From positions 1-5,158 of the forward strand of contig JAQTSH010000140.1 of NCBI GenBank assembly GCA_028711405.1: a stretch of DNA of 5,158 nucleotides, in the 5' to 3' direction. This stretch comes from Methanoregula sp. (lineage in GTDB: Archaea > Halobacteriota > Methanomicrobia > Methanomicrobiales > Methanospirillaceae). This document shows, one piece after another, positions 1 to 5,158 of this stretch. The notes under the pieces are model-generated. The model ran no database searches and was not told the origin of the DNA. It was given only the letters and a program-made list of their open reading frames with translations. The translations under genes and the position numbers were made by a program. Position 1 is the first letter of the stretch, and every line of letters starts with the position of its first letter.

Positions 1-55
1 TCCCGCGAGCCACTTCGATCTTGCGATAACTGGGAAGGAAAGTAACGGTGCGCAT
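1..55 (-). CDS. acsV: Probable corrinoid activation protein (RACo/AcsV-like ASKHA ATPase), N-terminus only
   Basis: Only 18 codons are visible; the gene continues off the left edge. The ATG follows the acsC stop with no gap (TAAATG). A weak GGAAG sits six bases before the ATG, so translation probably depends on coupling to acsC. The visible peptide begins MRTVTFLPSYRKIEVARG. This fits the first beta-hairpin of the plant-type [2Fe-2S] ferredoxin domain that opens RACo and related DUF4445 proteins, where a V-x-F-x-P-S...V-x-x-G pattern is usual. RACo couples ATP hydrolysis in an ASKHA domain to reduction of inactive Co(II) corrinoid back to Co(I). In acetogens the RACo gene commonly follows acsC directly, and that position is the stronger half of the argument. 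None of the cluster cysteines or the ATPase domain can be seen here, so another ferredoxin-like protein is possible. Confidence 0.6.
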   Translation of the reverse strand, partial: MRTVTFLPSYRKIEVARG

Positions 56-1390
56 TTATTTCTTCCATTCTGTGTACAGGTATTCGCCAATCTCTGCCGC
101 GTCACGGGGTCCGACCAGCACTTTCCATCCGGTCGCTTCCTCAATCCTGCCGGACAACGGCGCTGCGTAACCGGGGATGATCAGGTTTTTGTGCGACACT
201 TCATTCTCCACACCGAATTTTTTGAGCGAATCCCGTACGAGGAACTCGTTTAGTTTCCCGGCGGCAACTGCCGTGAGAACGGAGAGCCCTTCCGTGTCAA
301 CGATGAGCATGAAACAGGGGATGCGGGTGGACTCCAGGTACCCTTCCAGCGTGAAGAACGTGAGCGAGAAGTTGACGGTCATAAGGACCGGGGCATCTTT
401 TTGTGGCGTACCGATCCGGTACAGTCCCGGGTTCATCTGGATCGGTTTCTGGGGGTCGGTATAGATGTTCTGGCGCAACGTGAGCGCGGCTTTTGCCTGT
501 TCCGGAGAGAGCGGATCCGTAAGGATCACCGAGGCATATTTGACGATGCCGAGCGCCATTGCCGCATCCTGCATCCCGGTCCGGGTCGTGTCGAGGTACA
601 CCGGGTACCCGAGTTCCGGCACATTTCGCGTGATCGCGAGCTGGCGTATGGCGGTGGACTGGAGAAGGAATGCCCCCAGCGTCGCCGCGCACACGTCTAT
701 GACGAGGTTTTGCACGCCTTCTGCGGCACATGCCTTTGCGAGGCTCACCAGCCCATCGAGGGTGTCGGATCTGATCACCATCGGGCACCCGTGTTTTTTC
801 GCGAGAGCGCACATGGCTTTGTAATTATCAGGGGTTGCAGCATGAATCAGTGGTTTATAGGTGCCGACCTGGACGAGCGCGAGGGCGAGCGCTTCAGGAT
901 CTGTTGAGATAAGGACGAGCGGGAGATCCGCTGACTCTTCCACTGTTGCGACCGCACGGGCAAATGACTCTTTTGAACCGCTGGCATTCTCGATGGCGAT
1001 GCCGTTGTACCGGAGCATCGTGCCGACACGGGTGAACGATTCGTCCCGCACCCGTACGGTGACCTGGGTGATCTCTTCGGGAGTCTGTCTGTCCGAGACC
1101 TTGAAGATAATGCCCGGGGGGTGATAGAAGGTCTTCTCGTGCCGGTACAACACAAATTCCTCCCCGACCGCAAACGAACGTTCCCCGACGCCAATCTTTA
1201 CCCGGCGGATGGGGGGACGGGTCGTAGCGCCAAGCACTGATTTTGCATTATCATCAAGGTACGGGCAGAGATCCACATCCGCCTTTCCCCCGGCAAGTTT
1301 CATCGCGAAGGTGAGACAGGTCGGATCCCCGCACTCCTTGCAGTTCTTCTTCGGCAGGATCTTGTAGATGTCGAGGGCTTTGAGTGCCAT
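56..1390 (-). CDS. acsC: Corrinoid iron-sulfur protein large (gamma) subunit, bacterial AcsC type
   Basis: This subunit carries the cobamide that accepts a methyl group from a methyl-pterin and delivers it to the A-cluster of acetyl-CoA synthase (cytoplasmic). The 444 residues match the length of acetogen AcsC (about 446). Residues 1-60 form the [4Fe-4S] domain with Cys17, Cys20, Cys25 and Cys42 (C-x2-C-x4-C-x16-C), starting with the typical LPKKNC. A TIM-barrel region follows to about residue 315. The C-terminal corrinoid-binding domain includes NFSLTFFTLEG (340-350), DTEGLSVLTA (365-374) and a terminal GWKVLVGPRDA. I place the start at the ATG at 1390, not at an upstream in-frame GTG at 1408. 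A strong GGAGGTG lies between the two, 7 bases before the ATG, and family members begin close to this Met. The start is one base after the acsD stop (TAACATG). The archaeal homologue is CdhE; the length and linkage favour the bacterial form. Confidence 0.95.
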   Translation of the reverse strand: MALKALDIYKILPKKNCKECGDPTCLTFAMKLAGGKADVDLCPYLDDNAKSVLGATTRPPIRRVKIGVGERSFAVGEEFVLYRHEKTFYHPPGIIFKVSDRQTPEEITQVTVRVRDESFTRVGTMLRYNGIAIENASGSKESFARAVATVEESADLPLVLISTDPEALALALVQVGTYKPLIHAATPDNYKAMCALAKKHGCPMVIRSDTLDGLVSLAKACAAEGVQNLVIDVCAATLGAFLLQSTAIRQLAITRNVPELGYPVYLDTTRTGMQDAAMALGIVKYASVILTDPLSPEQAKAALTLRQNIYTDPQKPIQMNPGLYRIGTPQKDAPVLMTVNFSLTFFTLEGYLESTRIPCFMLIVDTEGLSVLTAVAAGKLNEFLVRDSLKKFGVENEVSHKNLIIPGYAAPLSGRIEEATGWKVLVGPRDAAEIGEYLYTEWKK

Positions 1391-1391
1391 G

Positions 1392-2354
1392 TTATCGCAC
1401 CTCCGCACTGCGTGACGGCACGGAATTTTTCAGCCCGGCGAATGCCTGTTTGAGCACCGCGACACTCCGGGGGTGGCGGACGCAGATGATCTCGGCACCC
1501 GCGACCGCGGCAGCGATGCTCGTGGAGACTTCCCACTGGACTGCCATCTCGTGACGGGCATCTCCCTGCGCATCCCGCACCTCTTTTATGGTCAGGGAAT
1601 CCGCCGGGGCACAGATCATCGGCATCGCGAGGTCAACATCTCCTTTGAGCGCGGAGAACCGGATCCGTTCCATCGCGGAGAAGGAATATTCAAACCCGTA
1701 CCCGAGTGCGCCCGTGTAGGGATCGATCACGATATGGTCCCGTGGCACGCCAATCTCCCGGAGGAGGATGTTTAACTGTTTTGCAAGATTGATGTCGATC
1801 GGCGATTGCGCGATGACCGAATGATCGTACGCGAGTGCGGCAGCTGCAATGCTCCGGTACCGACTCGCTTCCGCAGTTCCGAGCAGCAACCGTTCTCCCT
1901 GCCCGGCTTCCCCGCACGCGAGAAATACCTCGCTGTCGATCTTCGGTTCATTGCTCCCTTCGATGATGATAGGCAGGCTTGTTGCCGAAAGGACGGATTC
2001 CACTGTCTTTTTTACGGCACCGACATCTGAGAAGTTCCGTTCCTTAGTACTTGTCAGGTTGAGCCGGACGAGGTCAGCGCCGTACACGGTCTCGGCAGTT
2101 TTCGCCCACTGTGCCGGGTCATTTGCCAGGTCCCCGCAATAGTCCCGGACGATCGGTGACCAGAAACGGGGATTGTCACAACACTCAAAGGCGACAAGCG
2201 GGGACGGTGTAGTTCTCGTGGTATCGAGAAACGGGAGCGTAGTGCCGCCGCCGATCCGGTACGAGACCGAACGGGTTCCGCCTTCCGCCCGCGTCCGCCC
2301 GAGAACCACATCGCCCACGGTGCCGGTCCAGCCGAATTGTGCGTTAAGGTCCAT
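1392..2354 (-). CDS. acsD: Corrinoid iron-sulfur protein small (delta) subunit, bacterial AcsD type
   Basis: This TIM-barrel subunit pairs with AcsC to form the heterodimeric corrinoid iron-sulfur protein and helps cap the cobamide. At 320 residues it is the size of acetogen AcsD (about 320), whereas archaeal CdhD is usually above 400 residues. Recognisable segments are VVLGRTRAEGGTRS (16-29), a GADL strand (92-95), LLLGTAEASRY (156-166), SPIDINLAKQLNILL (184-198) and the highly conserved stretch at 208-248, which contains IVIDP, LGYGFEYSFS and MERIR. A C-terminal ICVRHP (290-295) completes the barrel. The ATG is preceded by GAGGTG at a 5-base spacing, and this site overlaps the acsB stop codon. 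The last codons of the gene contain the ribosome binding site of acsC. No transmembrane segment or cofactor cysteine cluster is present, as expected for this subunit. The archaeal name would be cdhD. Confidence 0.94.
   Translation of the reverse strand: MDLNAQFGWTGTVGDVVLGRTRAEGGTRSVSYRIGGGTTLPFLDTTRTTPSPLVAFECCDNPRFWSPIVRDYCGDLANDPAQWAKTAETVYGADLVRLNLTSTKERNFSDVGAVKKTVESVLSATSLPIIIEGSNEPKIDSEVFLACGEAGQGERLLLGTAEASRYRSIAAAALAYDHSVIAQSPIDINLAKQLNILLREIGVPRDHIVIDPYTGALGYGFEYSFSAMERIRFSALKGDVDLAMPMICAPADSLTIKEVRDAQGDARHEMAVQWEVSTSIAAAVAGAEIICVRHPRSVAVLKQAFAGLKNSVPSRSAEVR
1398..1404 (-). promoter_or_regulatory. Strong ribosome binding site that fixes the acsC start
   Basis: On the minus strand GGAGGTG lies 7 bases before the ATG at 1390, inside the last codons of acsD. 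It matches the archaeal and bacterial 16S 3'-end complement very well. It lies downstream of the alternative GTG at 1408, so that longer start cannot use it. Confidence 0.85.
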
Positions 2355-2359
2355 GAAGA

Positions 2360-2365
2360 CACCTC
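2360..2365 (-). promoter_or_regulatory. Ribosome binding site of acsD overlapping the acsB stop codon
   Basis: The minus-strand sequence reads TGAGGTGTCTTCATG. The TGA ends acsB and GAGGTG, which shares its GA, is the Shine-Dalgarno site of acsD with a 5-base spacer. Ribosomes finishing acsB would sit on this site, which is consistent with translational coupling and balanced subunit production. Confidence 0.8.
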
Positions 2366-4394
2366 ACACCAGTGGTTTCATCGTGAGCGCAGGGTGCCCT
2401 ACCTTTTCAAGGAAGACGGTCAGTTCTTCGATTGTTGTTGCCTGCGATTCATCCGCGATCTTGTCGAAGAGATCCGGAAGGTTACGCTGGGCAAGTAACG
2501 GGAGGAGCCGGGGTTTGAGCTCGTCTTTGATCTGTGCCGGGAGCCAGACAAGCCGTTCGATACCCCCCTCGCCTTGCAGGAACCGGTCCGACAGGATATA
2601 GCTCTTGGAGATTCCGGCAAAACCCGGCGTTTGTGCGCCTCCGCCAATCGTACCGGCAAGGGTGGAGAAACTCATGCCGGACGGGGTGACGCCCTTAAAC
2701 TCCCGGTTCACCACCATGATCCCGTTCACTTCCGGGAGCATCAGCGCGATGCACTCAAAACACCCGCAGCAGGTCATGGGGCATTCCATCACCGAGTAGA
2801 GCGAGCAGCGCTCGATCTCACCGTGGCTCGCTTTCTTCACAAACCGGTTCACCCCCTCAAACTCGCCGTTCTGGGCGTTCACGAGCGAACCTTTCTCCAC
2901 CGGCTGGTTGGCGCCGGAGGGGGAGATCTCGTACGCAATCTTCCCATCAAGCCAGCTGATTGCCCCGCAGAGCGCCGGGCGTTCCGGCGTGATCACGCAG
3001 ACATGGTTAGGTGCGAAGGTCTGGCAGAGCGTGCAGGAGTAATACGTGTCCACGTCAACATCCCGCATACCCTTGATCCGGGCGTCGCGCTCTTCGTAGA
3101 CGTTCTCAGCTTCCGCTTTTGCCGCGAGGACCTTTTCCTTGTCCGTGATCAGGGTGACCGCAACTGCGTCGAGGAGCTGTGGGAAGTCCATTCGGAATTT
3201 ACTTGCGAGGAGTTTTCCGATGTGTTCGATCTTCACCCCTTTTGCCACCGCTTCCTTTGAGATCCGGACCCAGATGAGGTCCCGCTGGGCGACATGCCAG
3301 GATCCTTCTCCGTAATTGACAAAGTTATGAATACGGCGTTCGAGGACCGGCTCGTAATCCTTCTTCATCGTCTTTCCGGCAACATCGATGATAATCCCGA
3401 GCGGGTTAGCCGTGCCTTCAGTCATCGCATCAATTTCAGGTCCGATGACGGTCACCTGGCCATCCGTGATCTCGCCCTCACCCTTCAGGCGCAGCAGTTC
3501 GAACGCCGGGGATCTGCCGCCACCGAACTCGACGTACATCTCTTCTTTTCTGATACTCTTTCCCTCAAATGCCGGGGAACATGCCATGGGAATGGGGATC
3601 GCGGTCACATTGACCCGGATCCCTTTCTTCTCCATGCCGGTCCGCACGACCATGCCGGGAGATGCCGGTATCCATTCGCCGCCTTCATACCCGGTGAGAG
3701 AGAGGATGGGAAACCCGAGAACCCGCATACCATCAACAAAAGCGATCTCTTCATCCGAGAGCCCGGGCAGGACAATCACGATTGCTTTTGCCCGCTCCGC
3801 TGCATAAGCGAGAAGCCGGTGCGCATCACCCGGTGTGACTCCGCCGAACATCATCGCAACGCGGGCGATGATATCGACAAAATGAACGCCATACAACGGT
3901 GTAGATCCGAGCGGGACGAGCCGGTACTCAAGTCCCAGTTTCACACCTGCATCCGAGAGCGACGGGATCACATCCCCGGCAAGGAATGTGAGCATATATT
4001 TTTCCTGCAACTCGCGGCAGATGGCGGCGGCGCTCCCGGCACTCTCCGGTTTGCCAACAATGAGCGCGAGCCCGAGAATACTTCCGTCCACGAGCGAGTA
4101 CCCGAGTTTCCGTATCACCGTGTCACCAATAAAACCGGTGTATGGGGCGGGTTCCCTGCCACCGGTTGCGGTCGCCTGCGCGAGCAGGCATTCGGCGGCG
4201 ATGAGCGGATTGTTTTTCATCCGGGCGAAAACATCTGTTGCGGTCTTTTGATCGTGGACTGCGATGCCCGTCAGGGAATACGAGACCGGCAGGTGGTATG
4301 CAGTCTCGTCATACGTGAGGGTGCGATCGATCCCGGCTACACGGGTCTTTAAGAGCTCCTCTCCGGCTTTTTTGGCAATCAGAACGTCGGTCAT
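2364..4394 (-). CDS. acsB: Acetyl-CoA synthase catalytic subunit, bacterial full-length AcsB type
   Basis: AcsB condenses CO, a corrinoid-borne methyl group and CoA into acetyl-CoA at the nickel-iron-sulfur A-cluster. The 676-residue protein aligns by eye over its whole length with acetogen AcsB (about 730). Residues 1 to about 260 form the N-terminal domain that docks on CO dehydrogenase, with YTGFIGD (85-91) and MMFGGVTPG (181-189). Archaeal CdhC (about 470 residues) lacks this domain. The middle domain includes SPAFEGKSIRK (273-283) and LERRIHNFVNYGEG (351-364). The A-cluster ligands are all present: Cys454, Cys457, Cys466 and Cys476 (C-x2-C-x8-C-x9-C), with Cys543-Gly-Cys545 for the central metal site. 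Phe460 matches the conserved active-site Phe. Compared with the acetogen enzyme, roughly 27 N-terminal residues are missing. An in-frame TAG four codons upstream rules out a nearby earlier start, and a GGGG-containing site lies 6 bases before the ATG. It is the first gene of the operon. Confidence 0.96.
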   Translation of the reverse strand: MTDVLIAKKAGEELLKTRVAGIDRTLTYDETAYHLPVSYSLTGIAVHDQKTATDVFARMKNNPLIAAECLLAQATATGGREPAPYTGFIGDTVIRKLGYSLVDGSILGLALIVGKPESAGSAAAICRELQEKYMLTFLAGDVIPSLSDAGVKLGLEYRLVPLGSTPLYGVHFVDIIARVAMMFGGVTPGDAHRLLAYAAERAKAIVIVLPGLSDEEIAFVDGMRVLGFPILSLTGYEGGEWIPASPGMVVRTGMEKKGIRVNVTAIPIPMACSPAFEGKSIRKEEMYVEFGGGRSPAFELLRLKGEGEITDGQVTVIGPEIDAMTEGTANPLGIIIDVAGKTMKKDYEPVLERRIHNFVNYGEGSWHVAQRDLIWVRISKEAVAKGVKIEHIGKLLASKFRMDFPQLLDAVAVTLITDKEKVLAAKAEAENVYEERDARIKGMRDVDVDTYYSCTLCQTFAPNHVCVITPERPALCGAISWLDGKIAYEISPSGANQPVEKGSLVNAQNGEFEGVNRFVKKASHGEIERCSLYSVMECPMTCCGCFECIALMLPEVNGIMVVNREFKGVTPSGMSFSTLAGTIGGGAQTPGFAGISKSYILSDRFLQGEGGIERLVWLPAQIKDELKPRLLPLLAQRNLPDLFDKIADESQATTIEELTVFLEKVGHPALTMKPLV

Positions 4395-4400
4395 TGATAT

Positions 4401-4440
4401 CCCCTACCGTTTAAGAATAGTTTCGTAAAAATAGATATAG
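4401..4440 (-). promoter_or_regulatory. Candidate promoter and ribosome binding site of the acs operon
   Basis: Reading the minus strand toward acsB, CTATATCTATTTTT (4440-4427) is a candidate archaeal TATA box. It is preceded by a purine-containing CGAAG that could serve as a BRE. Transcription starting about 25 bases downstream would give a leader of about 15 bases. Within that leader, TAGGGG (4406-4401) is a moderate Shine-Dalgarno site. Prediction is by eye only. No other minus-strand gene lies between this point and the divergent gene, so this is the natural start of the operon. Confidence 0.5.
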
Positions 4441-4580
4441 CTTCGTTATGGTGCAGATTTCATTTCAATTGAGGTCAGCGTGGCACGGAAGCGTATGAAC
4501 AGTTCTTTCGGATCGGGATATACCTGAAGAAAAAACCTGCTCTTTTTGATCACCATATGTTAGACAGTCCAAGAAGTGTA

Positions 4581-4630
4581 TGGGGTTCAAGACAATCGTG
4601 CTGACGTCTGTTCAGCGTACAGCAACCCCA
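4581..4630. repeat. Nested inverted repeat, possible structured RNA
   Basis: TGGGGTT (4581-4587) is perfectly complementary to AACCCCA (4624-4630). Inside it, GCTGA (4600-4604) pairs with TCAGC (4612-4616). If transcribed from the plus strand, two further G-U pairs (4598-4618 and 4599-4617) lengthen the inner stem to 7 pairs. The result is an outer stem, an asymmetric internal loop and a hairpin with a 7-base loop. The GC-rich outer stem stands out in an AT-rich background. I could not assign it to tRNA, or confidently to C/D or H/ACA guide RNA. Confidence 0.45.
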
Positions 4631-4670
4631 GTAATAATAAATCCAAAAATCGGCATTAAAACACGTCATA

Positions 4671-4695
4671 CCAGGAACCCTGGACAAAATTTTTT
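4671..4695 (+). terminator. Hairpin followed by T-tract, terminator-like
   Basis: CCAGG (4671-4675) and CCTGG (4679-4683) form a 5-base-pair stem around a 3-base loop. A few bases later comes AAAATTTTTT, which gives a T-run on the plus strand. Archaeal termination depends mainly on T-runs, so this could end a short plus-strand transcript passing through the nested repeat at 4581-4630. The stem is short and no plus-strand gene lies upstream in the window, so this is tentative. Confidence 0.3.
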
Positions 4696-4792
4696 CACGA
4701 AGATTGGTACGAGAAGATCAAACAATCCCATTTGAGTTCACGAACCACGGCAAAAAAACCGTGCAGGAAACACCCATCAGACAAAACGCATA

Positions 4793-4805
4793 GGAAATAT
4801 TTATT
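4793..4805 (+). promoter_or_regulatory. Candidate promoter (BRE/TATA) of the surface-protein gene
   Basis: GGAAATATTTATT has a purine-rich BRE-like start followed by a TATA-like core. A start site about 25 bases downstream would fall near 4825-4832, giving a short leader before the ATG at 4843. The GGAGGA at 4812-4817 would then lie outside the transcript, and it is in any case 25 bases from the ATG, too far for a normal ribosome binding site. A second TATA-like TTTTTATA (4823-4830) is too close to the start codon to serve this ORF. Confidence 0.35.
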
Positions 4806-4842
4806 CCCTTCGGAGGACATTCTTTTTATAGCGAGATAAAAT

Positions 4843-5158
4843 ATGCTGACAAATCCCAGAACCCTTATTCTTCCGGTCTGTTGTGTGCTCATCCTCATGT
4901 GCATGTACTGTCCGGTCGCAGCAGTGAATGGTACCGTCTCCATCACCTATCGTGGTGCTGGTGGAAGTTATATCGGGGACACGGTGATCCTTGACGGGAA
5001 AAACACGGCAGGAAATATGACCGTCGTCAAGGTCACGGGTCCCGGGCTCCCAGCAGAGGGTGTCCCGCTGTATGATGCGATGGGCATTCCTGGATCCGGT
5101 AACACGGTGGCAACCGGACTGGACAACAGCTGGTTCTTCTCGTGGGACACAAACCGGA
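4843..5158 (+). CDS. Secreted surface protein of methanogen type, N-terminus only
   Basis: The first 105 residues are visible and the frame is open to the window edge. A stop codon (TAA, 4837-4839) directly upstream makes the ATG at 4843 the first available start. Residues 1-27 form a typical signal peptide: a short N-terminus with Arg6, a hydrophobic core at 8-22, and a V-A-A site suggesting cleavage after Ala27. The mature part begins with a beta-rich, Gly- and Thr-rich segment containing YRGAGGSYIGDTVILDG (36-52) and TGPGLPAEGVPLYDA (65-79). N29-G-T and N58-M-T are N-glycosylation sequons. From memory, similar segments occur in large exported or cell-envelope proteins of Methanoregula and relatives, but I cannot name the domain with certainty. 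The protein is probably unrelated in function to the divergent acs operon. The ribosome binding site is weak (GCGAG at 4831-4835). Confidence 0.8.
   Translation, partial: MLTNPRTLILPVCCVLILMCMYCPVAAVNGTVSITYRGAGGSYIGDTVILDGKNTAGNMTVVKVTGPGLPAEGVPLYDAMGIPGSGNTVATGLDNSWFFSWDTNR

Larger units (their letters stand above)
4395..4842. other. Divergent intergenic region, 448 bases
   Basis: This AT-richer stretch separates the minus-strand acs operon from the plus-strand surface-protein gene. I find no convincing protein-coding gene in it. It holds a candidate promoter at each end, a nested inverted repeat (4581-4630), a hairpin with a T-tract (4671-4695) and a weak 5-base-stem hairpin (4746-4763). 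An 8-base direct repeat TTCACGAA occurs at 4694-4701 and 4737-4744. A length of 448 bases is more than two promoters require, so an unannotated small RNA or a regulator-binding region is possible. Confidence 0.7.

Noticed and set aside
3294..4352. A 352-codon plus-strand ORF opposite acsB
   Set aside because: It is an antisense shadow of the conserved acsB frame. Its composition (rich in His, Arg and Asp) is typical of reverse-frame reading of GC-rich coding DNA.
4581..4592. GGTTCAAGAC resembling a tRNA T-loop (box B)
   Set aside because: The flanking bases do not form a T-arm stem and no anticodon or acceptor stem surrounds it.
4581..4630. H/ACA guide RNA on the minus strand (stem followed by T-ACA)
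   Set aside because: The upper stem would have only 5 pairs on that strand and I see no K-turn with tandem G-A pairs, so the assignment is not supported.
4580..4735. A 51-codon plus-strand ORF beginning MGFKTIVLTS in the intergenic region
   Set aside because: It has only a poor ribosome binding site, matches nothing I recognise, is rich in rare-looking ATA and AGA codons late in the frame, and overlaps both hairpin structures. It is more likely a chance frame, though a small basic peptide cannot be excluded.
4746..4763. CACGG/CCGTG hairpin with an A-rich loop
   Set aside because: A 5-base stem with an 8-base loop is weak and expected by chance; no T-run or start codon gives it a clear role.
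4695..4946. An 83-codon minus-strand ORF
   Set aside because: It overlaps the signal-peptide coding region of the surface protein in antisense, has no recognisable domain and no supporting ribosome binding site.
4968..5150. A 60-codon minus-strand ORF at the right edge
   Set aside because: It is antisense to the surface-protein frame, which has a clear signal peptide and sequons.
1..5158. CRISPR arrays, insertion sequences, tRNA or rRNA genes, phage attachment sites
   Set aside because: No regularly spaced repeats, transposase-like frames, terminal inverted repeats or structural RNA signatures were seen.

Overview
The window looks like part of the genome of a methanogenic archaeon, most likely of the order Methanomicrobiales (a Methanoregula-like lineage). 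This assignment is an inference. It rests on the start of a secreted surface protein at the right edge, whose repeat-like domain I recall from that group, on archaeal-style AT-rich promoter elements, and on sequons suited to archaeal glycosylation. Coding DNA is moderately GC-rich and the 448-base intergenic stretch is clearly AT-richer.

Positions 1-4394 hold a tight minus-strand operon for the acetyl-CoA-forming half of the Wood-Ljungdahl pathway. Its order is acsB (acetyl-CoA synthase, 2364-4394), acsD (corrinoid iron-sulfur protein small subunit, 1392-2354), acsC (corrinoid iron-sulfur protein large subunit, 56-1390), then the first 18 codons of a fourth gene (1-55). The fourth gene is probably acsV, the reductive activator of the corrinoid protein. 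Junctions are 9, 1 and 0 bases, so the genes are almost certainly co-transcribed and translationally coupled. In the expected chemistry, AcsCD carries a methyl group on cobalt to the nickel-iron-sulfur A-cluster of AcsB, where it is joined to CO and CoA. AcsV would rescue cobalt oxidised to Co(II).

The striking point is that all three complete proteins have the architecture and length of the bacterial (acetogen) enzymes, not of the archaeal CdhC, CdhD and CdhE. AcsB keeps the N-terminal CODH-binding domain that archaeal CdhC lacks, AcsD is about 320 residues long, and an acsV-like gene follows acsC as in acetogens. No CO dehydrogenase catalytic subunit (acsA/cdhA) or cooC lies on the upstream side, where the operon simply begins.

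Positions 4395-4842 separate the operon from a divergent plus-strand gene. This stretch contains a plausible promoter for each direction and several inverted repeats, including a nested dyad at 4581-4630 and a hairpin followed by a T-tract at 4671-4695. These could mark a small RNA. From 4843 to the window end is the N-terminus of an exported surface protein, cut by the edge.
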